From Anarhynchus alexandrinus (Eukaryota > Chordata > Aves > Charadriiformes > Charadriidae), in contig VUYV01000626.1 of assembly GCA_008711295.1 (NCBI GenBank), positions 210,181 through 274,180 on the forward strand: a stretch of 64,000 bases of DNA. Reading direction: 5' to 3'. Position numbers and translations under genes: made by a program. The notes below the pieces were generated by a model. It had not been told where the DNA came from and searched no databases. It saw only the letters and a list, made by a program, of their open reading frames with translations. This document shows, in pieces, positions 1 through 10,500 of the stretch; the first letter of the stretch is position 1; every line of letters starts with the position of its first letter.

Positions 1-1121
1 CTGGTGGCTCCAGGGGTCGGTGCTGACTTTGTCCTCGGGGCTCTGCCGCCTTCCCTGGCCTCACTGTCAGAGGCCACTGCTGGCACCAGGGGACACCTTT
101 CATGGTCATGTTTCCTCCTATTTATCAGACATTTCCACACCGGTTATCTTCCTTTCCTCCTGGGTCTGTCATGCTGTTCATTGCCGCTTAATTAATTACT
201 TCACCTAAGTGCTGAGCCTGCCTCCGGCTCCAGCCGTTTTCCGTGTGCCGCCAGCCGGGGGACATGTGTCCCCGCTGCAGAGCTGTGCTTCACGGTGCCT
301 TCTCCATCCTCGGCACAAGCCAAGTCAGAGGTACCACTTCTAATCAAACAAGGCTCTTCTGCCTGCTTCAATCACCTCCGACGCTGTGTTGTAAGCGCGC
401 CGCTCTGCCCCTTCCCAGCTGAGCGTGTACGTGTTTGGCACTTACCCATCAATTATAGCACAACTCAAGCACAGAAAGAGCCGGACTCGCTGCTTTTCAG
501 GATGCACATCACCTGCGCCACTTTAAATCACAGCCTTGACTGTCTAGTTGCCTCTACAGCGTAGCCTGCAAAGGGCAGAAAGATCAAGAATCTAAATTGC
601 CATTTTCCCTATTCAAAGTATGTTTTATAAGGGGAGGTTTTTAGTGTTTTCTTATCAGCAGGTGAGCTCTTTGGGGAACACGAGCACCACCATGTGAGAG
701 TAGCATTAGTGGAACACCCAACAATTTGCCTAATCAAGATTTCACATCCTCCATCCTGATTCCCACTGCCAGGCATGGGTAGCGTCACCTTCTCTGCAGA
801 GGAACACTCAAGAAAGCAGAGACGCAGAAACCCAAAGCATGAAGAGCAGCCAGAAGTATGAAGACTACGATCATTAATATCTCCATGGGGATGATCTGAT
901 TCAGAATTAGCTTCATGATGTTGCATTTACATTTCTCATTGACTTACCTGGAGAGCAGCCTTGAGATATTTACTGATATTGAAAGTCCAGAATAAAGGTC
1001 ATGACCTTTTTCAGGGTTCTTATACAAAAAATGGCTTATCTAAGAGACAGGCACTCATTTACTGTCATTTAAATTGAGAAGTTTTAACTAGCCTCAGGAA
1101 CATTTTTTCCACCAGCCTGAA
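1..1121. other. Anonymous unique sequence, no gene seen
   Basis: The window opens in moderately GC-rich sequence with no repeat I recognise. The longest open frames are under 110 codons, overlap on both strands, and lack a convincing start or splice context. I see no RNA gene or recognisable exon. Confidence 0.6.
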
Positions 1122-1574
1122 CATAGAATCATAGAATCATAGAATGGTTTAGGTTGGAAGGGACCTTGAAGATCATCGAGTTCCAACCCCCCTGCCATAG
1201 GCAGGGACACCTCCCACCACACCAGGTTGCCCAAGGCCACCTCCAGCTTGGCCTTGAACACCTCCAGGGATGGGGCCTCAACAACCTCTCTGGGAAACCT
1301 GGGACAGTGCCTCACCACCCTCACAGTGAAAAACTTCTTCCTAATGTTCAATCTAAACCTGCCCTCTTCCAGTTTCAAGCCATTCCCCCTCGTCCTATCA
1401 CTCCATGCCCCAGTCAAAAGTCCTTCCCCAGCTCTCCTGTAGCCCCTTTAGGGACTGGAAGGCCGCAATAAGATCTCCGCGGAGCCTTCTCTTCTCCAGG
1501 CTGAACAGCCCCAACTCTTTCAGCCTCTCCTCATAGGAGAGGTGCTCCAGCCCTCGGATCATCCTCGTGGCTCT
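1122..1574 (-). mobile_element. CR1 LINE 3' fragment, group A
   Basis: A 5'-truncated CR1 non-LTR retrotransposon in reverse orientation. On the plus strand it opens with repeated ATAGAATC units, the complement of the CR1 3' octamer tail. It then reads back through the 3'-UTR (complement of GGTTGGAACTCGATGATC-type sequence) into the C-terminal tail of ORF2. The minus-strand frame at 1417-1094 encodes the tail motif [19 protein letters not shown] followed by [20 protein letters not shown], and a [15 protein letters not shown] ending. In CR1 this lies downstream of the reverse transcriptase core, so the copy cannot move by itself. Truncation occurs in the LFSLEKRR / SYEERL segment. I call this tail type group A; it is the commonest and most uniform type in the window and therefore probably the youngest. 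Confidence 0.95.
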
Positions 1575-2204
1575 AAGCTACTAGCTACATCACAGCTACT
1601 ACGATACACCTCACTTTGCTGGAAATCACTGTGGGTCAGGGGATGGATTTTACTCTACTATGGATTCCCTGAATGACGATGGCCGTGCACTGAATCCGTG
1701 CCTCAGTTTCTCGCTGAGGTAGTAGGGAAGATGTTGATATTCATCTAATGTTCTCCCTCATTGTTTTTGAAAAGGAAAATCCTCAGGGCAGGAGTTGCCT
1801 GCTAATATGCATTATAGTACCTGACCCAGTCTCTTAGTAGAGAGACTTTTCAGTAGAATTAATTACTACTAATAGTTATTTTGTGATATTTCAGTTAAAG
1901 GTTTTATACAAGTGTTGCTGAAAACAGTCAGTTATGCTGGGTTTTTCCACTTACTTTCAAAGAAAGGTGGATCAATTTTTATTATTGAGGAATGAAATCA
2001 GACAACTGTAAAGTAGTCTTTAATTCTATTTCATGTAAGCAATGTATTGATTTCAGATTAAGTAATAGTAAGTGAAGATGTTTCTTTAAAATTGTTTGTC
2101 TTCCACATAAAACCTCCTACTAAGATGTTTTATAAGATTAACTCTGGAATTGCTAAGTGTCAAACTATTTGTCTTTTACGTGTCTTCTTATTTTTTTCAG
2201 TGAT
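1575..2204. other. AT-rich anonymous interval
   Basis: No ORF of note. There are runs of TTA/AAT-rich sequence and a poly-T stretch just before the next CR1 tail. No gene, promoter or RNA is recognisable. Confidence 0.6.
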
Positions 2205-2260
2205 ATCATAGAATCACAGAATGGTTTGTGTTGGAAAGGACCTTTAAAGGCCATCTAGAG
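2205..2260 (-). mobile_element. CR1 LINE 3' end, very short
   Basis: About 55 bases matching only the CR1 3'-UTR and tail in reverse orientation (ATCATAGAATCACAGAATGG followed by TTGGAAAGGACCT). Homology stops after CCATCTAG, so the copy truncated almost at once or was later deleted. No coding part is left. Confidence 0.8.
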
Positions 2261-3981
2261 GCCTCATCCTGATGTGGGACAAGCAGACCTGGAGCACAGT
2301 CTGGCCTCCAGACAGCTATGTTGTGTGTCCTGTGGCTGAGTGTCTGAAGTCATGTAAAGACATTGATGGTCTTTGATGTGCTTTAGGTACGGTTGAAGCT
2401 CGTGGCCTCCTGGCAGCATCTTAAAACTTTCCAGCTCTGGTGTTCTCATGCCACAGAGGACTCTCCATGAGCCATTTAAACTTGATCTCAGAGCTCCCGG
2501 GTCTGCTGCTGCTTCAGGGAGCAGCAACATTTTCATCCAGTATCTGGCTGCAGTTTGCTCCTCAGCCCTCATTAGCAGCAGTCAAGTAATCATGTCTTTC
2601 CTGTGGTGAACACCTCCTCCATTAATGTTATTTTCCTTAAACAGACGGTGCTTTAAACGCTGGCAGTGTGCCTAATCACTCACTGCAGAAATTAGGGCTG
2701 AGCCAGAAAGGTGCCAACTTTAGACCCTCTGCATGCCTCGTGCCCACTCCTTAATCCTAAGGGAGACCCTTATTTACAGAAAGCCTCAAAATAATCATGT
2801 CCTAATGCTTCGTTGCAGCTAGCTGTGCAGTGGGAGTCCACAGCGGCTCAGTCTGTTCAGCTTAACAAAAGAAAGGTTAAGAGTCAACTTGAACACAGTC
2901 CAGGGATTCCTACATGGAAAGAGTATTGTGAGACTCACCTTAAATCCTGCAGAAAAAAGGCAGGGGAAAAAAAACCCATCAATGGCTGGAAAATGAACCT
3001 TGACAAAAAAATTCAGACAAGAAACAGGGTACAGATGTTCTTTTTTTTTTAAAGAGGGAATCAGCCTTTGGAGCAGTTTTCCTAGAATTGTGGTAAATCT
3101 TAAGGTTTTAAAATTTTTACTTGGTGTTTTGATGTCACCCCTTAAAGACATCATACTGCTGAACCACAGGTTAGGATTTGAGTGATGCAAACTCATGGTA
3201 ACGGATATGTTTGATATAGGTAATAGGCAAGACTGTCTGATCAGAGCAGTCCCTACCTACCTTAAAAACCAATAAGCCATTGTGATAGCAGGTCATTCTG
3301 CAGCGGGTTTTCTGAGAAGCCCTTGCACTTGGGGCACACATCCTTCTCACCCGGAGCACCACTTGTACCAGCTCAGGACAGGGCTGACCACTGTCTTGAC
3401 ACAATGCCATGCTGCACCGGTCCAGGAGCCAAGAGGGATTGGGGTTGGAGGCTGCTGTGGAATGGCTCTCTCTAGTTCGAAAGGGTGTCTGCAGGGGGTG
3501 TTCGAACAGCTCCTGTTATTTTTGTGTTGCTTACTGAACACGACAAATCAGTGCCTGGCCTATGGGAAAATACCATGGTTGCAGATCCCAGCATCGTGGC
3601 TGTGCATTGGGCATGGGTGTTAACTGAGAGCTTCTTATGGGTACAGTTCCCATGGTCCTATTATGTCTCTGTTTCCATTATATCAGCATTAAAAGCTCTT
3701 TTTGTAGTGAAGGCAAAACATATACATTCCCTTAAGGCATGTGCATTCCTCTTCCATTGAGCACCAGGAGAAATCTCAGCCTTTGGACGTTAAAGATGGA
3801 AAGAGCTCCAGAATGATGTGGTGTATCACCCTGCCAGGACAGGGCTTCACGCCTTGGTCTCAACTCTTCCTTCAGCTTCAGACGGACAGAGCAGCTGTTT
3901 CTGCTGAGCAATGATGCTTGGCTGACCCACAGCTACCCAGGTCTCACAACCATACACACCCAAGCACGGTGCTGATTCTGT
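2261..3981. other. Anonymous interval, no gene seen
   Basis: Mixed-composition sequence with overlapping short ORFs on both strands (none above 125 codons) and an A/T tract near 3040-3050. Nothing resembles a known repeat or exon. Confidence 0.55.
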
Positions 3982-4360
3982 AATCATAGAATCATAGAAT
4001 GGTTTAGAGTTGGAAAGGACCTTGAAGATCATCGAGTTCCAACCCCCCTGCCATAGGCAGGGACACCTCCCACCACACCAGGCTGCCCAAGGCCACCTCC
4101 AGCCTGGCCTTGAACACCTCCAGNNNNNNNTGCCCAAGGCCACGTCCAGCCTGGCCTTGAACACCTCCAGGGATGGGGCCTCAACAACCTCTCTGGGCAA
4201 CCTGGGACAGTGCCTCACCACCCTCACAGTGAAAAACTTCTTCCTAATGTTCAATCTAAACCTGCCCTCTTCCAGTTTGAAGCCATTCCCCCTCATCCTA
4301 TCACTCCATGCCCCAGTAAAAAGTCCTTCCCCAGCTCTCCAAAGTCGTTCCCCAGCTCTT
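3982..4360 (-). mobile_element. CR1 LINE 3' fragment, group A, interrupted by a 7-N gap
   Basis: Reverse-oriented CR1 with the group A tail, starting at the AATCATAGAATCATAGAATGG motif. The 40 bases before the gap (4084-4123) recur after it (4131-4170) with one difference, so the element appears to contain a short tandem duplication. That is more likely an unmerged contig overlap. At the truncated end a further duplication of about 20 bases is seen (GTCCTTCCCCAGCTCTCC, then GTCGTTCCCCAGCTCTTC, 4323-4360). The encoded frame is again the ORF2 C-terminal tail, with the gap shown as unknown residues. Confidence 0.93.
4124..4130. other. Assembly gap (7 N)
   Basis: Seven N inside a CR1 copy, flanked by near-identical 40-base sequences. 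The size is nominal; the true distance may be zero or negative (overlap). Confidence 0.95.
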
Positions 4361-5504
4361 CAATAATAAACTGCTTTCCTTTGAGGAGCAACTGTGAGAA
4401 CACAGAATAATGCCTGAGGATTAGAGCCTGCCTCTGGATTGTGTCCCTTGGAGCATCAGATATAAATTTATCTCCTGGAAGATATAGCTTTGGTTCATGG
4501 CTCCCGAGTGCTCGGAGTGCCCTGTGCGATGGGCACGGAGTAAAGGGCTGAATAAGGGTAACCTCGTTAAGAAACTCAGGGCCGAGTCAAGAGACAACAG
4601 AGGGAGAGGACCAGTAATGAACAGAGATGAATTTACATCCACACACAGTGAGACAACGTTAGGGGCTCCGTAATTCCCTCTGCATCGTGCTGGTGACCCC
4701 TGCAGCTGCGGCAATATAGTTGTACCTAAGACATCCATGTGAGTGGGTTTTCCTACCAGAACTCTTGTGCAGATGCCGTGAAGAGCTCTATGTATTTGTC
4801 CTCATTTTCTGGTTATCCTGTAGCTGCGGCTGTGTCAGAGCAAGTGAACAAATTCACCCTGCATATGTGGATGCGCTCCCAAGTGTGCGTGTGGCATGGC
4901 TAAGGGACCTGGGATGCACTGGCACCTCCTGCCCAAGGACTTACAGTCAAAGGGGTGGTACAAGCCTGGTAAAGTCTCGACTTTCCAGGAGCAAGCCACC
5001 TCTAGCTGCCCAAGGCACACTTCTCAGCTCCTGAGAAATCCCATATAAATGTAGTGATGGGGGGTGAGGGTACGTCCAGTTCAAGCTTCCCAGAAGCCTT
5101 CTGCCTTAGTCCTCCTCAAAATTGCCATTTGCTTGTGATGCAGATAGGTTAGAGGAGCCCACCTACTGCCTGGGACCAACATGAAGCTGTAAATGGTGCA
5201 AAAGGAGATCAGCAGCCCACTTACAGAGAACTGAAAATTGCATTTATGTCCTACCAATCCCAGGTGGGGCACTTGCTCCTCTTCCATGCTATTCCAAGCC
5301 ATTTTTGGGTGGGAGCCATAAGAAAGTCTTGCCAGGAGCTGTAAAGAGCCAGTCATGGGCACACTGAGCTCCCACTGTCCCGATGCCAGTGCAGCCCCTC
5401 GGGACCCTTTCAGCTGCTTCTGCCCGGAGCAGTACGGATGCTGTCACAGCTTGCACTGGGGCCAAAGGAGTCCCTGGGTGACCAGAGGATCAAGAGAGCC
5501 TGCA
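4361..5504. other. Anonymous interval, no gene seen
   Basis: Unique-looking sequence with only short overlapping ORFs (about 105 codons at most). No splice, promoter or RNA signature stands out. Confidence 0.55.
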
Positions 5505-5901
5505 GGAAAGGTCGAGGGAGGTCATTCTCCCCCTCTACTCGGCACTGGTGAGGCCACAACTGGAATACTGTGTCCAGTTCTGGGCTCCCCAGTTCAAGAG
5601 GGACAGGGAACTGCTGGAGAGAGTCCAGCGAAGGGCAACCAAGATGANGTTGGGACATAGGAGGTTCCGTTCCAACACATGGAAAGACTTCTTTGCGGTT
5701 GGGGTGGCAGAGCAGTGTCACAGGCTGCCCAGGGGGGTGGGGGAGTGCCCTTCTCTGGAGGTTTTCAAGCCCCGCCTGGATGCAGTGCTGAGTGCTGTGC
5801 TCTGGGCAGTCCTGCTTTGGCAGGGGAGTGGGACTGGGTGATCTCTAGAGGTCCCTTCCAACTCTGAAAATTCCGTGATTCCATGATTCCGTGATTCCGT
5901 G
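5505..5901 (+). mobile_element. CR1 LINE 3' fragment, group B, with internal loss at an N
   Basis: Forward-oriented CR1. The 5' part encodes an ORF2 C-terminal region ([20 protein letters not shown], then [11 protein letters not shown]). The frame then jumps at the single N (5648) to GHRRFRSNT and on to [20 protein letters not shown]. Compared with the full group B copy at 9845-10500, roughly 190 bases (the [17 protein letters not shown] segment) are missing at the N. The 3' end carries four ATTCCRTG octamers (5870-5901). This tail variant is shared only with the 9845 copy. Confidence 0.93.
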
Positions 5902-6647
5902 AAAGCACTGAGCATTTCAAAGTCTGTAGTACACGGGGGTCAGGATTTGGCCTTCAATCATTTTGGTGCCCAAAGCAGGAGGTAGCTGGTCTCAGCTGGG
6001 GCCGTGGTGGTGGTTTTTTTGTTAACGGGAAGACTGGACTGGTGTATTCCAGCCGCAACAAGCTCTCCTGACACTCGAGTAGCAAAAAGCCACCAACAGG
6101 TAAGCAGAGGACAGAAGCCAAATGCAGGGAAATGGGCTGAACGCTGGCAGCAGCCCCCCCCATCCAGGGCAGAGGAGAGGGATGCCACTGCCTCACTGAG
6201 CTCTGCACGAATCCTGCACACGCAGGAGATTGGTTCAGCATCGCTTTTGCCATGTCGGGAAGATGTTTTGTGCAGCCAGAGGTGGATTTTGTTGTGAAGG
6301 GCAGGCGTGGAACTCTATGGTGCTTGAAAAAAACACCATCCATGAGTTTGGGATGATGGCAGGATGCCCTGCTCTGCCTGCCTCCTGCCTGCCTCCAGTC
6401 CTGCGTGCAGGCAGGAGCTGGGACAGCCCAGGCTGCACCCCTGGCCACGCAGGGCAGCATGGGGAGGGATGCGCGTGCAGGGACACCAAAATGCTCAAGT
6501 GACGCAGTGAAGAAGGCTGAGGGGTCTGTTCCAAGATGCACTGTGGTAGGGCAGTGTATCCTTACAGCAGCCAGACTCAAAGATTACCGGTGTAAGCAAT
6601 ATTTCTCATGGTAACATTCACAACTGTTTTAGGCACTCGTAAGTTGT
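5902..6647. other. GC-rich anonymous interval with a long minus-strand open frame
   Basis: No repeat family is recognised. The minus strand is open for 209 codons (6580-5954), the longest frame outside repeats, but it starts at TTG and shows no domain I know. Several other frames are open too, as expected from few stops in GC-rich DNA. I do not call a gene. Confidence 0.5.
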
Positions 6648-6704
6648 GGGTTGGAACTCGATGATCTTCAAGGTCCTTTCCAACCTAAACCATTCTATGA
6701 TTCT
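6648..6704 (+). mobile_element. CR1 LINE 3' end, very short
   Basis: Only the 3'-UTR end and tail of a forward group A CR1 (GTTGGAACTCGATGATCTTC through CCATTCTATGATTCT). It has no coding part and represents extreme 5' truncation. Confidence 0.85.
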
Positions 6705-6787
6705 AAGTGATCCTATACGTAGCTACGGGTAGTGAGACCTTCTTTATCTTTGAGTTCTGCTGCACGCTTACTGCTTTCAGCTTATTG

Positions 6788-6835
6788 GAGCATCATAGAC
6801 TGGGAGGGACCTGGAAAAATTACCTAGAGTAGGGC
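6788..6835 (-). mobile_element. Possible decayed CR1 3' end
   Basis: The stretch CATAGACTGGGAGGGACCTGG followed by ATTACCTAGAG resembles a degraded reverse-oriented CR1 tail (CATAGAATGG, TTGGAAGGGACCT, ATCATCTAG). The octamer tail is nearly gone, so this could be a chance match. Confidence 0.35.
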
Positions 6836-9800
6836 TAATGATCTGCCTGTCCACCCTGCAGTCTGTGTTTCAGCCTTTATCCATTCCATCTGTCTCAGAC
6901 CACATCACTGCTGGGTACAGCCCGACCACTTGATACCCAGTTAAAAGCCCTGCTTAAGTTCAGATCTCTCCTTCCAGTCTTCCTAATTCCTCAAAACCAT
7001 TTTTTGGGGGGAGCAGGGTCCCAATATAATTTTCTTCTAAAGCTCTTTTTAACTTACCAAGATGCCTGAAAAAAGATCTTGAGCCCCACACTAAAGAATA
7101 TAGCACTGTTGCTGATAATGCCAACTTTCCAGGTGAAGTGTTTTGGATTGATTGCAGCCTGTTTCATTCCCTGTACACCTTTGGGATACAACACCACAGT
7201 AGCTGAGCAACTCTTTGTCCTGGAAATCAGCTGAAGTAGTCTTTTTTCCAACACACTTGTACCTCTGTGAGAATTAGTCTAATCAGAGGAAAACAGGAAA
7301 GTTAGAAAGATGTTCAGGTCGCTCTGTCAGCATCATTTGGTCCTTTCCAGAGCCCAGCGGTACCTGGATTCAGAGATGTGTCCTAACCAGGCCGGGCAGA
7401 GAGCATCACCATCTCCCTGATCTCTCTCCATCTTTTCAGAGTAGGTTGATGCCCTGCCTCCATCCTAATTTCCTGGATCATGTCAACACTGCTAGGGTCT
7501 GGTTTTGAACAACCACTTATGCACATGGGAGTGATACTACTCCCTTTGGTTTCCCAGTCGACAGTTCAGTTGCATTAATCATTTGCACAGTAAATGTTTG
7601 TAAGCTCAGTACACCATGACTGAGAGCATCCCAAATAACGTGATCTCCACTGCCTTTCTTATGAAAGGAGGTCTGTTTGAGAACCTTGGAAAACCTTTTC
7701 CACACATTAAGCTTGAATCTTCCACTTCCATTTTTCATGTCCCAGCTCCTAAGTTAAGAACTTTCTCATCCTCCTTCATGTCTGCTGAACCAGAAGAACC
7801 TTCATAGCACTTTCCCTCTGTTGCGATGGATGTTTCATGTTCACAGAGTCAGAAGAACCCCAGAGCTCCACAAAACCCACTTCTTGGTACCTGTCTGCAA
7901 TGGCTTGGTCCTGCAAAGAGCAGGAGTTATTTGGTCCATAGACACAACTGTACTAAGCATGAGTGTTGCTTTGAGTAATGTAGAGGGAAAGGGCAGTCCT
8001 GCCTCGACAGAGCCACCGGGGTCCTGATCTGGGGGCAGGTTGGGTTTTATTGGCATTTATTATTTACTTTACATTGGTGCCCTGAGCTGGTTCTGGGCTT
8101 GGTACTGTACAAGGAGATAATGTTAGACAGGAGCTGTCTGTAGAGTTTCCCAGCCTATTTAAATTATAGTATAATGGGACAATAAGGAGGGGAGACACGG
8201 AAGGTGCTGGCAGTCACCAGTATCATTGCTCTGCAGCGGAGAATGTAAACTCCTCTTCGTAGCCTGAAGAGTGTGGGTATGAAAAAAAGGAGTTGCTAAT
8301 ATTTTCCACGCTCATAAATGTGTAAGTTGTAATGAAGCCATGAAAATTGTAGCAGTGCAAGGCGTGCTTTCTGGGAAGGATGAAATCAGATAAAATGGCA
8401 ATTCAATTAACTCTCCAGCTGAGGAATGAATCTAGTGAGAAAATCAACGTATCACTGGACTGGTGCATTTCCAAAGGCAAGACAGGCGTAAACAGCCTAA
8501 AGCAATGTTTTATTTATATTCTCACAAATCTCTGAAAGAAGCAATATGTTTCACTGAAATTAGTAAGTAAGGTGAAAAGAAGGCGAGAGCTCTGATTAAA
8601 TTAATTAGTTCACTGGAATGAGTGCTGGGTCCCAAGTGCTGCTCTGAAAACCTGTACGCGTCCTTCTGGTATAAACCACGGGACGGGGAGGACCTGGAAA
8701 CTAGGGCTCTCCTGAAAGGCAACATCTGTGAGGGGACCTATTTCTGAACTGCCCGTTAGCCTACTGTGATTAAGAGACCTCTCCAGGAGGACATTAAGTG
8801 ACTTTTAAAAGCTAGGCTTGATGTCAGGAGTAGTTTAAGTTTGCATTCACTCATTTTGACGCTTTCTCAGTGTAACTGTGTTTCCAATTTTGTATTCCAG
8901 GACTTTATCCTTTTGCATCACGAAAAATAACCTGTGTGCCTTTCCTTTGAAATTGCATAGTTGTTTAAAGCTGTTCAGGTGAAGCTGATAGGGAAAAAAA
9001 AGAAGATGCCTTTTCTGAGACCACATATCCAAACCTCATTACAAATCTGCTGCAATCCAACCCCAAGGTATGGTCCGAGGGTGAATTTGGGCTGATATTG
9101 CTGAGTGCTGAGAAAAAGGAAAGAAATCTTCCTTGCCAGCCTTTCAGTGCCTCTTTGGGTAGGGACACTGATGGAAAGTTTGTTTACAGCTGCAGGACTA
9201 AAGCCCTGGGAAAAGCTAAACAGGAGGAAATGGGATGAAATTAAAGGATTTTTACCAATTAGGACCTCAGCAGGTGGCCTGTGAACATGAGCCAGTTCAG
9301 TAACTTTTCTGTGGTACAAAACACGTGGACCGAGACAATATCGTCTATGCTACCAAAGGCAACAATTTTCTAAAAATTACATTTATCCTAGAAATACCTT
9401 ATTTCTGACTTGCTTTTGGAGGGAGGGAGGGTGTCTATGTATGACTTTTCCCCGCCTCCTGAAATAAAACCTTTATTTGGGGCAGGTCAGGACTGCAGAA
9501 CAGAGTGAGTCCTTCTGTGTGCTCCTGGTGAGGTCCCTTCCTCGCCCTGTCCCCTCTCCTCCTCCTCTCCCAGCACCCGCTGCCAGTGATGGACATCACC
9601 AGGCTCCTTTGCTGTTTGAGATTTGTATGCTCTTCTGGAGAGAGGCATCAGCTTGAATAGAAAGCTAATAAGTGGCTTATTATATTGATTATCACAGTGG
9701 GTTTAAACTAATCCTCTAAAGGATCAATTCACTATTGTTAATTTCCTAGTTCTTGACAAATTGACAATGTCTCATCCCAGGTAAAATGATAATCCAACCA

Positions 9801-9844
9801 GGAAGGTCTAGCTATTTCCCCTGAACGCTTCTCGCTTCTCCCTT
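6836..9844. other. Anonymous 3-kb interval, no gene seen
   Basis: Unique sequence with some AT-rich blocks (about 8290-8620) that look evenly complex, as conserved non-coding DNA often does, but this cannot be tested here. There is a short GGAG/GGAA-type purine run at 9419-9432. The minus frame near 7738-7517 contains GRFKLNVWKRF, superficially like a CR1 tail, but nothing around it matches. No gene is called. Confidence 0.5.
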
Positions 9845-10500
9845 CACGGAATCACGGAATTTTCAGAGCTGGAAGGGACCTCTAGAGATCACCCAGTCCC
9901 ACTCCCCTGCCAAAGCAGGACTGCCCAGAGCACAGCACTCAGCACTGCATCCAGGCGGGGCTTGAAAACCTCCAGAGAAGGGCACTCCCCCACCTCCCTG
10001 GGCAGCCTGTGCCACTGCTCTGCCACCCCAACCCCAAAGGAGTTCTGCCGTGTGTTTGAACGGAACCTCCTATGTCCCAACTTGTGCCCGTTGCCCCTCG
10101 TCCTGTCACTGGGAACCACTGGAAAGAGTCTGGCTCCATCCTCCTTCAACCCACCCTTTAGATACTTGTACGCAGTCATAAGGTCTCCCCTCAGCCTTCT
10201 CTTCTCCAGGCTAAAGAGTCCCAGCGCTCTCAGCCTCTCCTCATACGGGACATGCTCCAATCCCTCAGTCATCTCAGTTGCCCTACGCTAGACTCTCTCC
10301 AGCAGTTCCCTGTCCCTCTTGAACTGGGGAGCCCAGAACTGGACACAGTATTCCAGTTGTGGCCTCACCAGTGCCGAGTAGAGGGGGAGAATGACCTCCT
10401 TCGACCTTCTGGCCACACTCTTCTCTATGGAGTCCAGGATGCCATTGGCCTTTTTGGCGACAAAGACACATTGCTTCACTCTAATTTGCTCGCCTTCACC
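9845..10500 (-). mobile_element. CR1 LINE 3' fragment, group B, longest copy in the window
   Basis: About 655 bases of reverse-oriented CR1. Reading the minus strand, the frame runs through [45 protein letters not shown], then after a small frame disruption [58 protein letters not shown] and ends in WQGSGTG. This is the end of the reverse transcriptase and the C-terminal tail of CR1 ORF2. The 3' end has ATTCCGTG-type octamers, as in the 5505 copy. The frame breaks near 10272-10288, so it is non-functional. Confidence 0.95.

Noticed and set aside
1094..1471. ORFs on both strands, recurring near 4010, 16920, 19498, 32182 and 56863
   Set aside because: All are sense or antisense readings of group A CR1.
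5870..5901. CRISPR-like short repeat array
   Set aside because: These are the CR1 3' octamers (ATTCCRTG), without spacers; the genome is also eukaryotic.
7517..7738. Minus-strand peptide GRFKLNVWKRF as a decayed CR1
   Set aside because: Neighbouring sequence on both sides lacks any CR1 match; a short coincidence is more likely.
9889..10272. 127-codon minus-strand ORF as a gene
   Set aside because: CR1 ORF2 tail (group B).
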